From Bradyrhizobium sediminis (GTDB taxonomy: Bacteria > Pseudomonadota > Alphaproteobacteria > Rhizobiales > Xanthobacteraceae), in assembly GCF_018736085.1 (NCBI RefSeq), contig NZ_CP076134.1:1188501-1252500 (forward strand): a stretch of DNA of 64,000 bases. Reading direction: 5' to 3'. Each line of letters begins with the position of its first letter. Within the stretch, counting starts at the first letter, position 1. Below the pieces are notes generated by a model. That model was not told the DNA's origin. It did not search any database and was given only the letters and a program-made list of their open reading frames with translations. Shown here in pieces: positions 50,149-59,901 of this stretch. Made by a program: the position numbers and the translations under genes.

Positions 50149-52899
50149 ATGGATGATTTGTTGCGGGAGTTTTTGACCGAGACCAGCGAAAGCCTGGATA
50201 CGGTCGACAACCAGTTGGTGAAGTTCGAGCAGGATCCGAACAACGCCAGGATTCTGGATAATATTTTCCGGCTGGTCCACACCATCAAGGGCACCTGCGG
50301 CTTTCTCGGCCTGCCGCGCCTCGAAGCGCTCGCCCATGCCGGCGAGACGCTGATGGGCAAATTCCGCGACGGAATGCCGGTCACCTCCGAAGCCGTCTCG
50401 CTGATCCTCTCCAGCATCGATCGTATCAAGGAAATTCTCGCAGGGCTCGAGGCCACCGAGGCCGAGCCCGAGGGCACCGACCAGGATCTGATCGATCCCT
50501 TGGTCGAACTGAGCATGCGCGCCTTCGAGCCGGAATCGCCAGCGTCGGCTTCGCCGATCGCGTCAGCGTCGGCTCCGCCGATCGCGCCGGCCGCTGCCAT
50601 CGCCGATGTTCCCGCGGTGGCGCAGGGCACGCTGGTGCCGCAGGTGCTGGAGCGTCCGCTGCGTCCCGGCGAAGTGTCGCTGGATGAACTGGAGCGCGCG
50701 TTCCGCGAGACCGCCATCGAGGCCGCGCCTCCCATGGCGCCCGCGCCCAAGCCCGCGCAGCACGCTGCGCCAGCGGAAGAGAAGAAGCCGGCGGCGAAGA
50801 AGGCCGTTGCCGAGAAAAGAGCTGCTGCCGATCCCGAAGCAGCCGAAAATTCCGTCGCCAACCAGTCGATCCGCGTCAACGTGGACACGCTGGAACACCT
50901 GATGACGATGGTGTCGGAACTGGTGCTGACCCGCAATCAGCTGCTGGAGATATCGAGGCGCAACGAGGACACCGAGTTCAAGGTGCCGCTGCAGCGGCTG
51001 TCCAACGTCACCGCCGAACTGCAGGAAGGCGTCATGAAGACGCGGATGCAGCCGATCGGCAACGCCTGGCAGAAGCTGCCGCGGATCGTGCGCGACCTTT
51101 CCGGCGAACTTAACAAGCAGATCGAACTGGAGATGCACGGCGCCGACACCGAGCTCGACCGCCAGGTGCTCGATTTGATCAAGGATCCCCTGACGCACAT
51201 GGTGCGCAACTCGGCCGACCATGGCCTGGAGACCCCGGCCGAGCGCGCCGCGGCCGGCAAGCCCGAGCAGGGCACCATCCGGCTGTCCGCCTATCACGAA
51301 GGCGGCCACATCATCATCTGCATCGCCGACAACGGAAGAGGCCTCAACACCGAGCGGATCAAGGCCAAGGCGGTCGCCAACGGCCTCGTCAGCGAAGCCG
51401 AACTCGAGAAGATGACGGAAGCGCAGATCCACAAGTTCATCTTCGCGCCCGGCTTCTCGACCGCAGCCACCGTCACCTCGGTGTCCGGCCGCGGCGTCGG
51501 CATGGACGTGGTGCGCACCAATATCGACCAGATCGGCGGCACCATCGACGTCAAGTCGGTGGCCGGCGAGGGCTCGTCCGTCACCATCAAGATCCCGCTG
51601 ACGCTCGCCATCGTCTCGGCGCTGATCGTGGAAGCCGCCGGCGACCGCTTTGCCATTCCCCAGCTCTCGGTGGTCGAACTGGTGCGCGCCCGCGCCAATT
51701 CCGAGCACCGCATCGAGCGCATCAAGGACACCGCGGTGTTGCGGCTGCGCAACAAGCTGTTGCCGCTGATGCACCTGAAGAAGCTCTTGAAGATCGACGA
51801 CGGCTCCTCCTCCGATCCGGAGAACGGCTTCATCGTGGTGACGCAGGTCGGCAGCCAGACCTTCGGCATCGTGGTCGACGGCGTGTTCCACACCGAAGAA
51901 ATCGTGGTCAAGCCGATGTCGACCAAGCTGCGCCACATCGACATGTTCTCCGGCAATACCATCCTGGGCGATGGCGCCGTGATCATGATCATCGATCCCA
52001 ACGGCATTGCGAAGGCGCTCGGCGCCGCAGGTTCAGCCTCCCACGAAATCGCCGACGAGAACGCCGCGTCCCGCGCCAGCGCCGCCGAGCAGCTGACCTC
52101 GCTGTTGGTGTTTCGCGCCGGTTCGACCCAGCCCAAGGCGGTGCCGCTCGGGCTCGTCACCCGGCTGGAGGAGCTCGCCACCGACAAGATCGAACTCTCC
52201 AACGGCCGCTACATGGTGCAGTACCGCGACCAGCTGATGCCGCTGGTGCAGATGGAAGGCGTCAGCGTCCAGAGCTCCGGATCGCAGCCGATCCTGGTGT
52301 TCGCCGATGACGGCCGCTCGATGGGGCTGGTGGTCGACGAGATCATCGACATCGTCGAGGAACGGCTCAACATCGAGGTCGCCGGCTCCAGGGACGGCAT
52401 CCTGGGCTCGGCCGTGATCAAGGGCCAGGCCACCGAAGTGATCGACGTCGGCCACTTCCTGCCGATGGCGTTCGCCGACTGGTTCTCCCGCAAGGAGATG
52501 CGCCCCTCGGTATCGGCGCAGTCGGTGCTGCTGGTCGACGATAGCGCGTTCTTCCGCAACATGCTGGCGCCGGTGCTGAAGGCCGCGGGCTACAAGGTGC
52601 GGGTGGCGCCCAGCGCCCAGGAGGGCCTCTCCGCGCTGCGCTCGGGCCAGGCCTTCGACGTGGTGCTGACCGACATCGAGATGCCCGACATGAACGGCTT
52701 CGAGTTCGCGGAAGTTATCCGGGCCGATGCGCATCTGAGTTCGGTGCCGATCATCGCGCTGTCCTCGGTGGTGTCGCCGGCGGCGATCGAGCGCGGCCGG
52801 CTGGCCGGCTTCCACGACTACGTCGCCAAGTTCGACCGCCCCGGCCTGATCGCCGCGCTGAAGGAACAGACCGCCGAGATCTCCAGGGCCGCGGCCTAA
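50149..52899 (+). CDS. cheA: hybrid chemotaxis histidine kinase CheA with receiver domain
   Basis: 916 residues from ATG at 50149. Order: HPt domain with phosphorylated His44 (RLVHTIKGTCGFLG); acidic and Pro/Ala linker with no clear P2 domain; dimerisation and ATPase domain (DTLEHLMTMVSELVLTRNQL, HMVRNSADHGLETPAERAAA, DNGRGLN, GRGVGMDVVRTNIDQIGG); a CheW-like domain (TLAIVSALIVEAAGDRFAIP); a second CheW-like region (LTSLLVFRAGSTQPKAVPLG); and a C-terminal receiver with phospho-acceptor Asp842 (VVLTDIEMPDMNGFEF). It phosphorylates CheY and CheB, and the fused receiver may act as a phosphate sink. The cheW start is 12 bases on. Confidence 0.96.
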   Translation: MDDLLREFLTETSESLDTVDNQLVKFEQDPNNARILDNIFRLVHTIKGTCGFLGLPRLEALAHAGETLMGKFRDGMPVTSEAVSLILSSIDRIKEILAGLEATEAEPEGTDQDLIDPLVELSMRAFEPESPASASPIASASAPPIAPAAAIADVPAVAQGTLVPQVLERPLRPGEVSLDELERAFRETAIEAAPPMAPAPKPAQHAAPAEEKKPAAKKAVAEKRAAADPEAAENSVANQSIRVNVDTLEHLMTMVSELVLTRNQLLEISRRNEDTEFKVPLQRLSNVTAELQEGVMKTRMQPIGNAWQKLPRIVRDLSGELNKQIELEMHGADTELDRQVLDLIKDPLTHMVRNSADHGLETPAERAAAGKPEQGTIRLSAYHEGGHIIICIADNGRGLNTERIKAKAVANGLVSEAELEKMTEAQIHKFIFAPGFSTAATVTSVSGRGVGMDVVRTNIDQIGGTIDVKSVAGEGSSVTIKIPLTLAIVSALIVEAAGDRFAIPQLSVVELVRARANSEHRIERIKDTAVLRLRNKLLPLMHLKKLLKIDDGSSSDPENGFIVVTQVGSQTFGIVVDGVFHTEEIVVKPMSTKLRHIDMFSGNTILGDGAVIMIIDPNGIAKALGAAGSASHEIADENAASRASAAEQLTSLLVFRAGSTQPKAVPLGLVTRLEELATDKIELSNGRYMVQYRDQLMPLVQMEGVSVQSSGSQPILVFADDGRSMGLVVDEIIDIVEERLNIEVAGSRDGILGSAVIKGQATEVIDVGHFLPMAFADWFSRKEMRPSVSAQSVLLVDDSAFFRNMLAPVLKAAGYKVRVAPSAQEGLSALRSGQAFDVVLTDIEMPDMNGFEFAEVIRADAHLSSVPIIALSSVVSPAAIERGRLAGFHDYVAKFDRPGLIAALKEQTAEISRAAA

Positions 52900-52911
52900 A
52901 GGAAGAAGACC

Positions 52912-53382
52912 ATGACCGACAAGACCCAGAGCACCGAAGGCGCCGTCTCCGAATACGTCACCGCGATGATCGGCGGCCAGCTGTTCGGCTTGCCGATCTC
53001 CCGCGTCCAGGACGTGTTCATGCCGGAACGGCTGACCCGGGTGCCGCTGTCGTCGAGCGAGATCGCCGGCGTGCTCAATCTGCGCGGCCGCATCGTCACC
53101 GTGGTGGACATGCGCGCCCGGCTCGGCCTGCCGAAGAACGACGACGGCAAGCCGCCGATGGCGGTCGGCGTCGACCTGCGCGGCGAATCCTACGGCCTCC
53201 TGATCGACCAGATCGGCGAGGTGCTCAAGCTTAACGACGACGGCCGCGAGGAAAACCCCGTCAACCTCGATCCCCGCATGGCCAAGCTTGCCGGCGGCGT
53301 GCATCGCCTCGACGGTCAGCTCATGGTCGTCCTCGACGTCGATCGCGTTCTCGAAATCGTGCCCGACCTGCTGGCGGCATAA
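52912..53382 (+). CDS. cheW: chemotaxis coupling protein CheW
   Basis: 156 residues comprising one CheW domain: YVTAMIGGQLFGLPISRVQD, LTRVPLSSSEIAGVLNLRGR, TVVDMRARLGLPKNDDG and SYGLLIDQIGEVLKLNDDGR. It bridges chemoreceptors and CheA in the polar array. GGAAGAAG lies just before the ATG at 52912. Second gene of the che operon. Confidence 0.95.
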   Translation: MTDKTQSTEGAVSEYVTAMIGGQLFGLPISRVQDVFMPERLTRVPLSSSEIAGVLNLRGRIVTVVDMRARLGLPKNDDGKPPMAVGVDLRGESYGLLIDQIGEVLKLNDDGREENPVNLDPRMAKLAGGVHRLDGQLMVVLDVDRVLEIVPDLLAA

Positions 53383-53454
53383 TGTCCGGCGGCGGACAAA
53401 GCGTAGAGCTGAGTGGAAACGTCCCTTTGGGATAGGGAAGAAGTAGAGGCTGAT

Positions 53455-53820
53455 ATGAGAACATGTCTTGTTGTCGATGACTCGAGCGTCATCCGAAAGG
53501 TTGCAAGGCGTATCCTGGAAGGCATGGACTTCCAGATCATCGAAGCCGAGGACGGCGAGAAGGCGCTCGAGGTCTGCAAGCGCGGCCTGCCCGATGCGAT
53601 CCTGCTCGACTGGAACATGCCGATCATGGACGGCTACGAATTCCTCGGCAATCTGCGCCGAATGCCCGGCGGCGACGCGCCCAAGGTGGTGTTCTGCACC
53701 ACCGAAAACGACGTCGCGCATATCGCGCGCGCGCTTCACGCCGGCGCCAACGAATACATCATGAAGCCGTTCGACAAGGACATCGTCACCGCGAAGTTCC
53801 AGGAAGTCGGCCTGATCTGA
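53455..53820 (+). CDS. cheY: chemotaxis response regulator CheY
   Basis: 121 residues from ATG at 53455. A single receiver domain: CLVVDDSSVIRKVARRIL with the acidic pocket, phospho-acceptor Asp52 in DAILLDWNMPIMDGYEF, Thr in VVFCTTENDVAHIA, and Lys in ANEYIMKPFDKDIV. There is no output domain, so it should bind the flagellar switch or serve as phosphate sink. The 72 bases after cheW contain no gene. Confidence 0.94.
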   Translation: MRTCLVVDDSSVIRKVARRILEGMDFQIIEAEDGEKALEVCKRGLPDAILLDWNMPIMDGYEFLGNLRRMPGGDAPKVVFCTTENDVAHIARALHAGANEYIMKPFDKDIVTAKFQEVGLI

Positions 53821-53897
53821 TCTGCCTGTTTCGATCCGGCGGCTGAACGGCCCCTCGGTATTTTTCTAGTGCCGCTCTCAGTTGCGTCTGGTGATTA

Positions 53898-55082
53898 ATG
53901 AGTGTTGCGTTGGCAAGTTCCCCGACTTCGAATTCGACGCAGCAGGAGCCGCTGCGGGTGATGGTGGTCGATGACTCCGTCGTCATTCGCGGACTGATTT
54001 CCCGCTGGGTCGGATCCGAACCGGACATGGTGGTCGCGGCATCGCTGCGCACCGGCCTCGACGCCGTCAACCAGATCGAGCGCGTCAATCCCGACGTCGC
54101 CGTGCTCGATATCGAAATGCCCGAACTCGACGGCATTTCCGCGCTGCCCTTGCTGCTGGCGAAGAAGCGCAACCTCATCATCATCATGGCTTCGACGCTG
54201 ACCCGCCGCAACGCGGAGATCAGCTTCAAGGCGCTGTCGCTCGGTGCGTCCGACTACATTCCGAAGCCGGAAAGCACCCGAGAACAGGCCGCCGCCGAGA
54301 CGTTTCACCATGACCTGATCCAGAAGATACGTTCGCTCGGCGCCAAGCTGCGCCGCAACGTTCCGGCTTCGCCAAATCTTCCTGGGACTGGTCATCATAC
54401 GACAAATCCGCCTCCGGCGCCGGATCGGCCGCGCGAGCCATTGTCCCGGCCGCCGGTTGCCCAGCCGCCGCTGGTGCGCCGCGCGTTCAGCAGCCACGCG
54501 CCGCGCGCGCTTCTGATCGGTTCCTCGACCGGCGGACCGCAGGCGCTGATGACGCTGGTCGGCGAGATCGGCGCGGTGATCGATCGCTTCCCCGTGCTGA
54601 TCACCCAGCACATGCCGCCGACCTTCACGACGATTCTGGCGGAGCATCTGGCACGCTCGAGCCATCGGCCGGCGCATGAAGCCGTCGACGGCGAGATCGT
54701 CAAGGCCGGCCAGATCTATCTCGCGCCGGGCGGCCGCCATATGCGGGTCGTGCGCCGCGGCACGGATGTCGCGATCGCGCTCGATGACGGGCCGCCGGTC
54801 AATTTCTGCAAGCCGGCCGTCGACCCTCTGTTCAGCTCCGCGATCGATGTCTGGCAGGGCGGGATTCTGGCCGTCGTGCTCACCGGCATGGGTTCGGACG
54901 GGATGCGCGGCGGCAAGGAGATCGTCGCGGCCGGCGGCAGCGTGATCGCCCAGGACGAAGCTACCAGTGTGGTGTGGGGAATGCCGGGCGCCGCCGCCAA
55001 TGCGGGGATATGCTCCGCCATTCTGCCGCTCGGTCAGATCGCGCCGAAACTGGTCCGGTTGTTTTCGGGGGATCGCTCGTGA
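53898..55082 (+). CDS. cheB: chemoreceptor glutamate methylesterase CheB
   Basis: 394 residues. N-terminal receiver with Asp71 ([20 protein letters not shown]), a Pro-rich linker ([20 protein letters not shown]), then the esterase domain with Ser in [16 protein letters not shown], His in [17 protein letters not shown] and Asp in [20 protein letters not shown]. It demethylates (or deamidates) receptors when phosphorylated by CheA. The linker is longer than in enteric CheB. The stop overlaps the cheR start by four bases (GTGA). Confidence 0.95.
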   Translation: MSVALASSPTSNSTQQEPLRVMVVDDSVVIRGLISRWVGSEPDMVVAASLRTGLDAVNQIERVNPDVAVLDIEMPELDGISALPLLLAKKRNLIIIMASTLTRRNAEISFKALSLGASDYIPKPESTREQAAAETFHHDLIQKIRSLGAKLRRNVPASPNLPGTGHHTTNPPPAPDRPREPLSRPPVAQPPLVRRAFSSHAPRALLIGSSTGGPQALMTLVGEIGAVIDRFPVLITQHMPPTFTTILAEHLARSSHRPAHEAVDGEIVKAGQIYLAPGGRHMRVVRRGTDVAIALDDGPPVNFCKPAVDPLFSSAIDVWQGGILAVVLTGMGSDGMRGGKEIVAAGGSVIAQDEATSVVWGMPGAAANAGICSAILPLGQIAPKLVRLFSGDRS

Positions 55083-55948
55083 CGCCGTTGGACTATGAGT
55101 TTCTGCGCAAGCTTCTGAAGGAACGTTCCGGTCTCGACCTGTCCGCCGACAAGCAATATCTGGTTGAAAGCCGATTGGTTCCGCTGGCGCGTAGGACTGG
55201 CCTGCCCGGAATTCCCGAACTCGTGGCCAGGCTCAGGGGCGGAGCCGACCGGCTGACGTCGGAGGTGGTCGAGGCGATGACCACCAACGAGACGTTCTTT
55301 TTCCGCGACAAGATTCCGTTCGATCATCTGAAGGAAGCGGTGTTGCCGGCGCTGGTGCAGGCGCGCGCCAGCCGCCGCGCCTTGCGCATCTGGTGCGCGG
55401 CTTCGTCCACCGGCCAGGAACCGTATTCGATCGCGATGTGCGTGAAGGAATTCGCCGGCCTGACGGGATGGCGGGTCGAGATCGTTGCGACCGATCTGTC
55501 GCAGGAAGTGCTCGAGAAGTCGAAGGCGGGAATCTACAGCCAGTTCGAGGTGCAGCGCGGCCTGCCGATCCAGATGCTGGTCGAGTATTTCAAGCAGACG
55601 GGGGAGTTGTGGCAGCTCAATGCCGATATCCGCGGCATGGTGCAGCATTACCAGTTGAACCTGCTGCAGGACTTTTCCCATCTCGGAACCTTCGACGTGA
55701 TCTTCTGCCGCAACGTCCTGATCTATTTCGACCATGACACCAAGACCGGTATTTTCGACCGTCTTGCAAGGATGCTCGAACCCGACGGCGTGCTGGCGCT
55801 GGGGGCGGCCGAGTCCGTGGTCGGAATAACCGACGCCTTCAAGCCCTATCCGGAGCGGCGCGGGCTTTACCGTCCGAACGCGGCCCGGGCCGTGCGCGCC
55901 GGTGCCGCGCCGGCTGCGCTGAAGCTGGTTGCCGCCGCCGCGCGCTAG
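55079..55948 (+). CDS. cheR: chemoreceptor methyltransferase CheR
   Basis: 289 residues from GTG at 55079, which overlaps the cheB stop; an upstream ATG frame lies inside cheB. N-terminal helical domain ([20 protein letters not shown]), [23 protein letters not shown]-binding [20 protein letters not shown] and [18 protein letters not shown] motif ([20 protein letters not shown]). It adds methyl groups to receptor glutamates with S-adenosylmethionine. Last gene of the operon, followed by a repeat. Confidence 0.95.
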   Translation: MTPLDYEFLRKLLKERSGLDLSADKQYLVESRLVPLARRTGLPGIPELVARLRGGADRLTSEVVEAMTTNETFFFRDKIPFDHLKEAVLPALVQARASRRALRIWCAASSTGQEPYSIAMCVKEFAGLTGWRVEIVATDLSQEVLEKSKAGIYSQFEVQRGLPIQMLVEYFKQTGELWQLNADIRGMVQHYQLNLLQDFSHLGTFDVIFCRNVLIYFDHDTKTGIFDRLARMLEPDGVLALGAAESVVGITDAFKPYPERRGLYRPNAARAVRAGAAPAALKLVAAAAR

Positions 55949-56045
55949 AGCATCCCGGTTCTGATTGAATCAGAACCGGGCTCCAGTTTTTTGTTTTGAC
56001 GCGTTTTCTTTGCGCGAACCGGTGCCCACTTCGCTCGAAAACGCT
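55949..56045. repeat. dispersed intergenic repeat, family C, copy 2 (inverted)
   Basis: Contains CGGTTCTGATTGAATCAG then the mirrored arm, and TTTTGACGCGTTTTCTTTGC, GCGAACCGGTGCCC and ACTTCGCTCGAAAACGCTA, the reverse complement of the block at 5456. It begins at the cheR stop and ends before the convergent synthetase-like gene. Confidence 0.88.
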
Positions 56046-56055
56046 ATTGCAGGAT

Positions 56056-57213
56056 TCACAGGATCGCATGCGGCAGGAACCGCGAGGTGTTGCCGGTGAT
56101 CGGATTTTCGTCCTCGCGGATCGATAATCCGCACGGCGTGTGGTCGATCAGCCAGCTGCCGAGCACCGGATACTGATCCGAAAAATTCGGCAGCGGCGCC
56201 AGGGCCTGGCGGACAAAACCCTCGGCGCCGTACGGTCCCTGCTGTTCCACCAGCGTGACGCCGCTGCTGACCAGCGCCACATTGGCGCCCTCGCGGGAAT
56301 ACAGCGGCTTGCGCACGAAGGAGGCGCCGAGCCGTGCGGCTTCCGGATCATCCTCGAAATAGGCCGGCAGCAAGTTCGGGTGATGCGGAAACATCTCCCA
56401 CAGCAGGGGCAGAATGCCCTTGTTGGAAAGGATGGCCTTCCACGGCGGCTCGATCCAGCCGGTCGGCGCCCTGGCGAGCCCGGAGCCGAACGCATCGTGA
56501 AACATCCATTCCCAGGGATAGAGCTTGAACGCCAGCTCGATTTCGCGGTTGTCGAGATCGACGAAGCGGCCGTCGTCGCGCAGCCCGATGTCCTCGATGT
56601 CGATCAAGGTGGTCGACAGGCCCGCTTGTCTCGCGGTGTCCTCGAGATAGGCCAGCGTGCCGGCATCCTCGGTATTTCCGGTGGTGCCGGTGAGATGCAG
56701 GTGGCGTCCCCCGGCGAGCTTCTTCCACGCCTCGATCAGGCGCTCGTGGATCGAATTGAACTGGTCGGCGCGCACGGGGATGATGCGCCGTTCGATCGCC
56801 TGTTCCAGCCAGCTCCATTGAAACACCGCCGCCTCGAAGATCGAGGTCGGCGTGTCGGCGTTGTATTCCAGCAGTTTCGCCGGCCCTCGCCCGTCGAAAC
56901 AAAGATCGAGCCGGCCGTAGAGGCTGCTCGCGTCCTCGTGCCAGCTTTCCGAGATCAGGGGCCAGAACGCTTCCGGTATCTTCAACCGGCGCAGCATGCG
57001 TTCGTCATCGACCGCATGGCCGACGAGTTCGAGACACATGGCGTCGATTTCGCCGGTGGGCTCTTCGATCCGGCGCTCGATTTCGTCGAGCGAGAACGCA
57101 TAGTAAGCGCGCTCGTCCCAATAGCGCTCGCCGTCGATGGTGTGGAAATCGAACCCGGTTGCCTCGGCGGTTTGGCGCCAGTCGTCACGCTCGGGGCAAG
57201 TAATGCGCTGCAT
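56056..57213 (-). CDS. glutathionylspermidine synthase family protein (YjfC/YgiC type)
   Basis: 385 residues, an ATP-grasp-type protein. Blocks: ERPYWDERAYYAFSL-like start region (DGERYWDERAYYAFSLDEIE), YGRLDLCFDGRGPAKLLEYN, TPTSIFEAAVFQWSWLEQAI, FKLYPWEWMFHDAFGSGLAR, PWKAILSNKGILPLLWEMFP, and GASFVRKPLYSREGANVALV. These are shared with the synthetase domain of E. coli Gss and with YgiC/YjfC, which lack proven substrates. It likely ligates an amine to a carboxylate with ATP. It closes a three-gene operon of DUF350, small exported protein and synthetase. Confidence 0.92.
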   Translation of the reverse strand: MQRITCPERDDWRQTAEATGFDFHTIDGERYWDERAYYAFSLDEIERRIEEPTGEIDAMCLELVGHAVDDERMLRRLKIPEAFWPLISESWHEDASSLYGRLDLCFDGRGPAKLLEYNADTPTSIFEAAVFQWSWLEQAIERRIIPVRADQFNSIHERLIEAWKKLAGGRHLHLTGTTGNTEDAGTLAYLEDTARQAGLSTTLIDIEDIGLRDDGRFVDLDNREIELAFKLYPWEWMFHDAFGSGLARAPTGWIEPPWKAILSNKGILPLLWEMFPHHPNLLPAYFEDDPEAARLGASFVRKPLYSREGANVALVSSGVTLVEQQGPYGAEGFVRQALAPLPNFSDQYPVLGSWLIDHTPCGLSIREDENPITGNTSRFLPHAIL

Positions 57214-57222
57214 GGACGGCCG

Positions 57223-57633
57223 CTAACCACCGCCGGAAAAATGCGAGCTGAAGGCGTGCGCAAACCCGCCGAAGCCGCCGCGCGTCACATGGCCAGATCC
57301 GGAATCGGACGGCGAGGTGCCCGATGACGCATGGCTCGACGAGGAATCGCTGCTGAAAAAGCTGCTGCGCGACGACGTTCCGCCTGACGAGCCGCGGCTG
57401 GATGAAGATCCGCGCGACCGGCATTCGGTGCCGGTCTGCGTTCCCGACGGCGCCGCCATTCCCGGCTTGTTCGGCTCGCAGTTCTCGCTCGGCATCAGCG
57501 CATAGGCGCCACCGCCGACGGCAAGGGTGCCCATCAACAGCAGCGCCACGTGGTTGGAGCGCTTCGCGGGCGGGGCTGCGGGGACCGCAACCGGCCGGCG
57601 CCTCCCGAAATCCTTTTTTGGTTTCTCGGTCAT
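57223..57633 (-). CDS. Ser/Gly-rich membrane or exported protein (YjfM/DUF1190-like)
   Basis: 136 residues from ATG at 57633. A basic N-terminus, one hydrophobic helix (HVALLLMGTLAVGGGAYAL), CEPNKPG and TECRS cysteines, and then a low-complexity tail of Ser and Gly (SRGSSGGTSSRSSFFSSDSS) ending HVTRGGFGGFAHAFSSHFSG. Similarity to DUF1190 is by build and position rather than by sequence motif. It starts two bases after the DUF350 stop and ends nine bases before the synthetase start. Confidence 0.75.
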   Translation of the reverse strand: MTEKPKKDFGRRRPVAVPAAPPAKRSNHVALLLMGTLAVGGGAYALMPSENCEPNKPGMAAPSGTQTGTECRSRGSSSSRGSSGGTSSRSSFFSSDSSSSHASSGTSPSDSGSGHVTRGGFGGFAHAFSSHFSGGG

Positions 57634-57635
57634 GC

Positions 57636-58040
57636 TCAATAGATCATCGAAGCCGCGTTGAGCGCGCCGGCGGCGAGCGAGGCAAGCCCGAGCCAGATCG
57701 CAGGCGCAAGCTCGCCGGCTGCGATCCGCGCCGACAGGTTGGGCACCGGTATCCTGACCACGAAATAGACGACGATCTGAACGATCAGCGCGATCGCGCT
57801 CCAGACCAGGCAATCCACGACATTGGCGGAGTGCGCGATGGCGCTGACCACGGGCAGCACGAAGCCGAGCAGGCTCAAGCCCAGCGCGATTGCGGCCGAC
57901 GGCACGTTGTCGCGGATCAGCTGGAATTCATCGTGATGCGTGACGCGGGTGTAGACGAAGAGATAGGCGAGCACGGCGACCAGCGCCGTGCAGAAATAGA
58001 CCAGAAACGCCGGCAATCCGGCGAGAGATTGAAGAATCAT
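57636..58040 (-). CDS. DUF350 family membrane protein (YjfL-like)
   Basis: 134 residues from ATG at 58040 (MILQSLAGLPAFLVYFCTAL); an ATG at 58064 adds eight. Four hydrophobic helices, with the DUF350 blocks AIALGLSLLGFVLPVVSAIA and HSANVVDCLVWSAIALIVQI. DUF350 proteins are of unknown function but usually sit beside a glutathionylspermidine-synthase-like gene. First gene of a tight three-gene operon in the same order as E. coli yjfL-yjfM-yjfC. Confidence 0.9.
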   Translation of the reverse strand: MILQSLAGLPAFLVYFCTALVAVLAYLFVYTRVTHHDEFQLIRDNVPSAAIALGLSLLGFVLPVVSAIAHSANVVDCLVWSAIALIVQIVVYFVVRIPVPNLSARIAAGELAPAIWLGLASLAAGALNAASMIY

Positions 58041-58278
58041 CCTGGGCGCCCTCAGTCCTGCCATCGCAGGGTTGCACGATCCCTCTGTCGGCGCACGCGA
58101 GGCCCGCGTTCAATCCCCAAACAAAAACCCCGCCATTTGGGCGAGGGCCGGCCGGGCAGGCGGGAGCCTCCTTTTTTCGGGCATGGGAACGGGTAGCTGG
58201 GCCGCCCGGAATGCCCTTCCTTGGGCGCGCCACATGGAATAAGAGCGGCGCAACAATTTCCCTTTCCCTCAGGCAAAA

Positions 58279-59901
58279 ATGATCCGTCTCGACAATATCA
58301 GCAAGCAGAATGGCCACCAGATCCTGTTCATCGAGGCCTCCGCGGCGCTCCAGAGGGGCGAGAAGGTCGGCCTCGTCGGTCCCAACGGGTCCGGCAAGAC
58401 CACGCTGTTCCGGATGATCACCGGCCAGGAGCAGCCCGACGAGGGCCAGGTCGCCGTCGATCGCGGCGTTACCATCGGTTATTTCAGCCAGGACGTCGGC
58501 GAGATGGCCGGCCGCAGCGCCGTGTCCGAGGTGATGGATGGCGCCGGCCCGGTCAGCGCCGTGGCGGCCGAGCTGAAGGAACTCGAGGCCGCGATGGGCG
58601 ATCCCGACCGCGCGGACGAGATGGAGAAAATCATCGAGCGCTACGGCGAGGTGCAGGGGCGTTTCGAGGAACTGGACGGCTACGCCCTGGAGGGGCGGGC
58701 GCGCGAGGTGCTCGCAGGGTTAAGCTTCACCCAGGAGATGATGGACGGCGATGTCGGCGCGCTGTCGGGCGGCTGGAAAATGCGCGTGGCGCTGGCCCGC
58801 ATCCTCTTGATGCGTCCCGACGCCATGCTGCTGGACGAACCGAGCAACCATCTCGACCTCGAGAGCCTGATCTGGCTCGAGCAGTTCCTGAGGGGGTATG
58901 AGGGTTTGCTGCTGATGACCTCGCACGACCGCGAGTTCATGAACCGCATCATCGACAAGGTGGTGGAGATCGACGGCGGTCAGCTGACCACCTATTCGGG
59001 CAATTACGAGTTCTACGAACAACAACGCGCCCTGAGCGAGAAGCAGCAGCAGGCCCAGTTCGAGCGCCAGCAGGCGATGCTCGCCAAGGAGATCAACTTC
59101 ATCGAGCGCTTCAAGGCGCGCGCCTCCCACGCCGCCCAGGTGCAGAGCCGGGTCAAGAAGCTGGAGAAGATCGAGCGGGTGGAGCCGCCGCGGCGGCGCC
59201 AGACGGTGGCGTTCGATTTCCTGCCGGCGCCGCGTTCGGGCGAGGACGTCGTCAGCCTGAAAAATGTGCAGAAGGGTTATGGCAACCGCAGCATCTATGA
59301 CGGGCTGGACTTCCAGGTGCGCCGCAGGGAGCGCTGGTGCGTGATGGGCGTCAACGGTGCCGGCAAGTCCACGCTGCTGAAGCTGGTGGCGGGCTCCACC
59401 GAGCCGGACGACGGCACCGTGGCGCTCGGCGGCAGCGTGAAGATGGGTTACTTCGCCCAGCACGCCATGGACCTCCTGGACGGCGAGCGCACGGTGTTCG
59501 AGTGGCTGGAGGATTCGTTTCCGCAGGCCGGGCAGGGTAGCTTGCGCGCGCTGGCCGGCTGCTTCGGATTCTCCGGCGACGACGTGGAGAAGAAGTGCCG
59601 GGTACTGTCGGGCGGCGAGAAGGCGCGGCTGGTGATGGCGAAGATGCTGTTCGACCCGCCGAACTTCCTGGTGCTGGACGAGCCCACCAACCATCTGGAC
59701 ATGGCGACCAAGGAGATGCTGATCAACGCGTTGTCCGAATTCGAGGGCACCATGCTGTTCGTCTCGCACGACCGGCATTTCCTGGCCGCCCTGTCCAACC
59801 GGGTGCTGGAACTGACGCCCGAGGGCATTCATCAGTATGGCGGCGGCTACACGGAGTATGTCGCGCGCACCGGCCAGGAAGCACCGGGCCTGCGTAGCTG
59901 A
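58279..59901 (+). CDS. ABC-F family ATPase
   Basis: 540 residues with two ABC cassettes and no membrane domain. Walker A: GLVGPNGSGKTTLF and VNGAGKSTLLKLV; signatures LSGGWKMRVALARIL and LSGGEKARLVMAKML; Walker B: MLLDEPSNHLDLES and LVLDEPTNHLDMAT. Between them is the charged helical linker (EKQQQAQFERQQAMLAKEIN, FIERFKARASHAAQVQSRVK). ABC-F proteins bind the ribosome E site and adjust translation; the linker length and sequence resemble the YbiT branch. Not a transporter. No antibiotic-resistance role is evident. Confidence 0.94.
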   Translation: MIRLDNISKQNGHQILFIEASAALQRGEKVGLVGPNGSGKTTLFRMITGQEQPDEGQVAVDRGVTIGYFSQDVGEMAGRSAVSEVMDGAGPVSAVAAELKELEAAMGDPDRADEMEKIIERYGEVQGRFEELDGYALEGRAREVLAGLSFTQEMMDGDVGALSGGWKMRVALARILLMRPDAMLLDEPSNHLDLESLIWLEQFLRGYEGLLLMTSHDREFMNRIIDKVVEIDGGQLTTYSGNYEFYEQQRALSEKQQQAQFERQQAMLAKEINFIERFKARASHAAQVQSRVKKLEKIERVEPPRRRQTVAFDFLPAPRSGEDVVSLKNVQKGYGNRSIYDGLDFQVRRRERWCVMGVNGAGKSTLLKLVAGSTEPDDGTVALGGSVKMGYFAQHAMDLLDGERTVFEWLEDSFPQAGQGSLRALAGCFGFSGDDVEKKCRVLSGGEKARLVMAKMLFDPPNFLVLDEPTNHLDMATKEMLINALSEFEGTMLFVSHDRHFLAALSNRVLELTPEGIHQYGGGYTEYVARTGQEAPGLRS

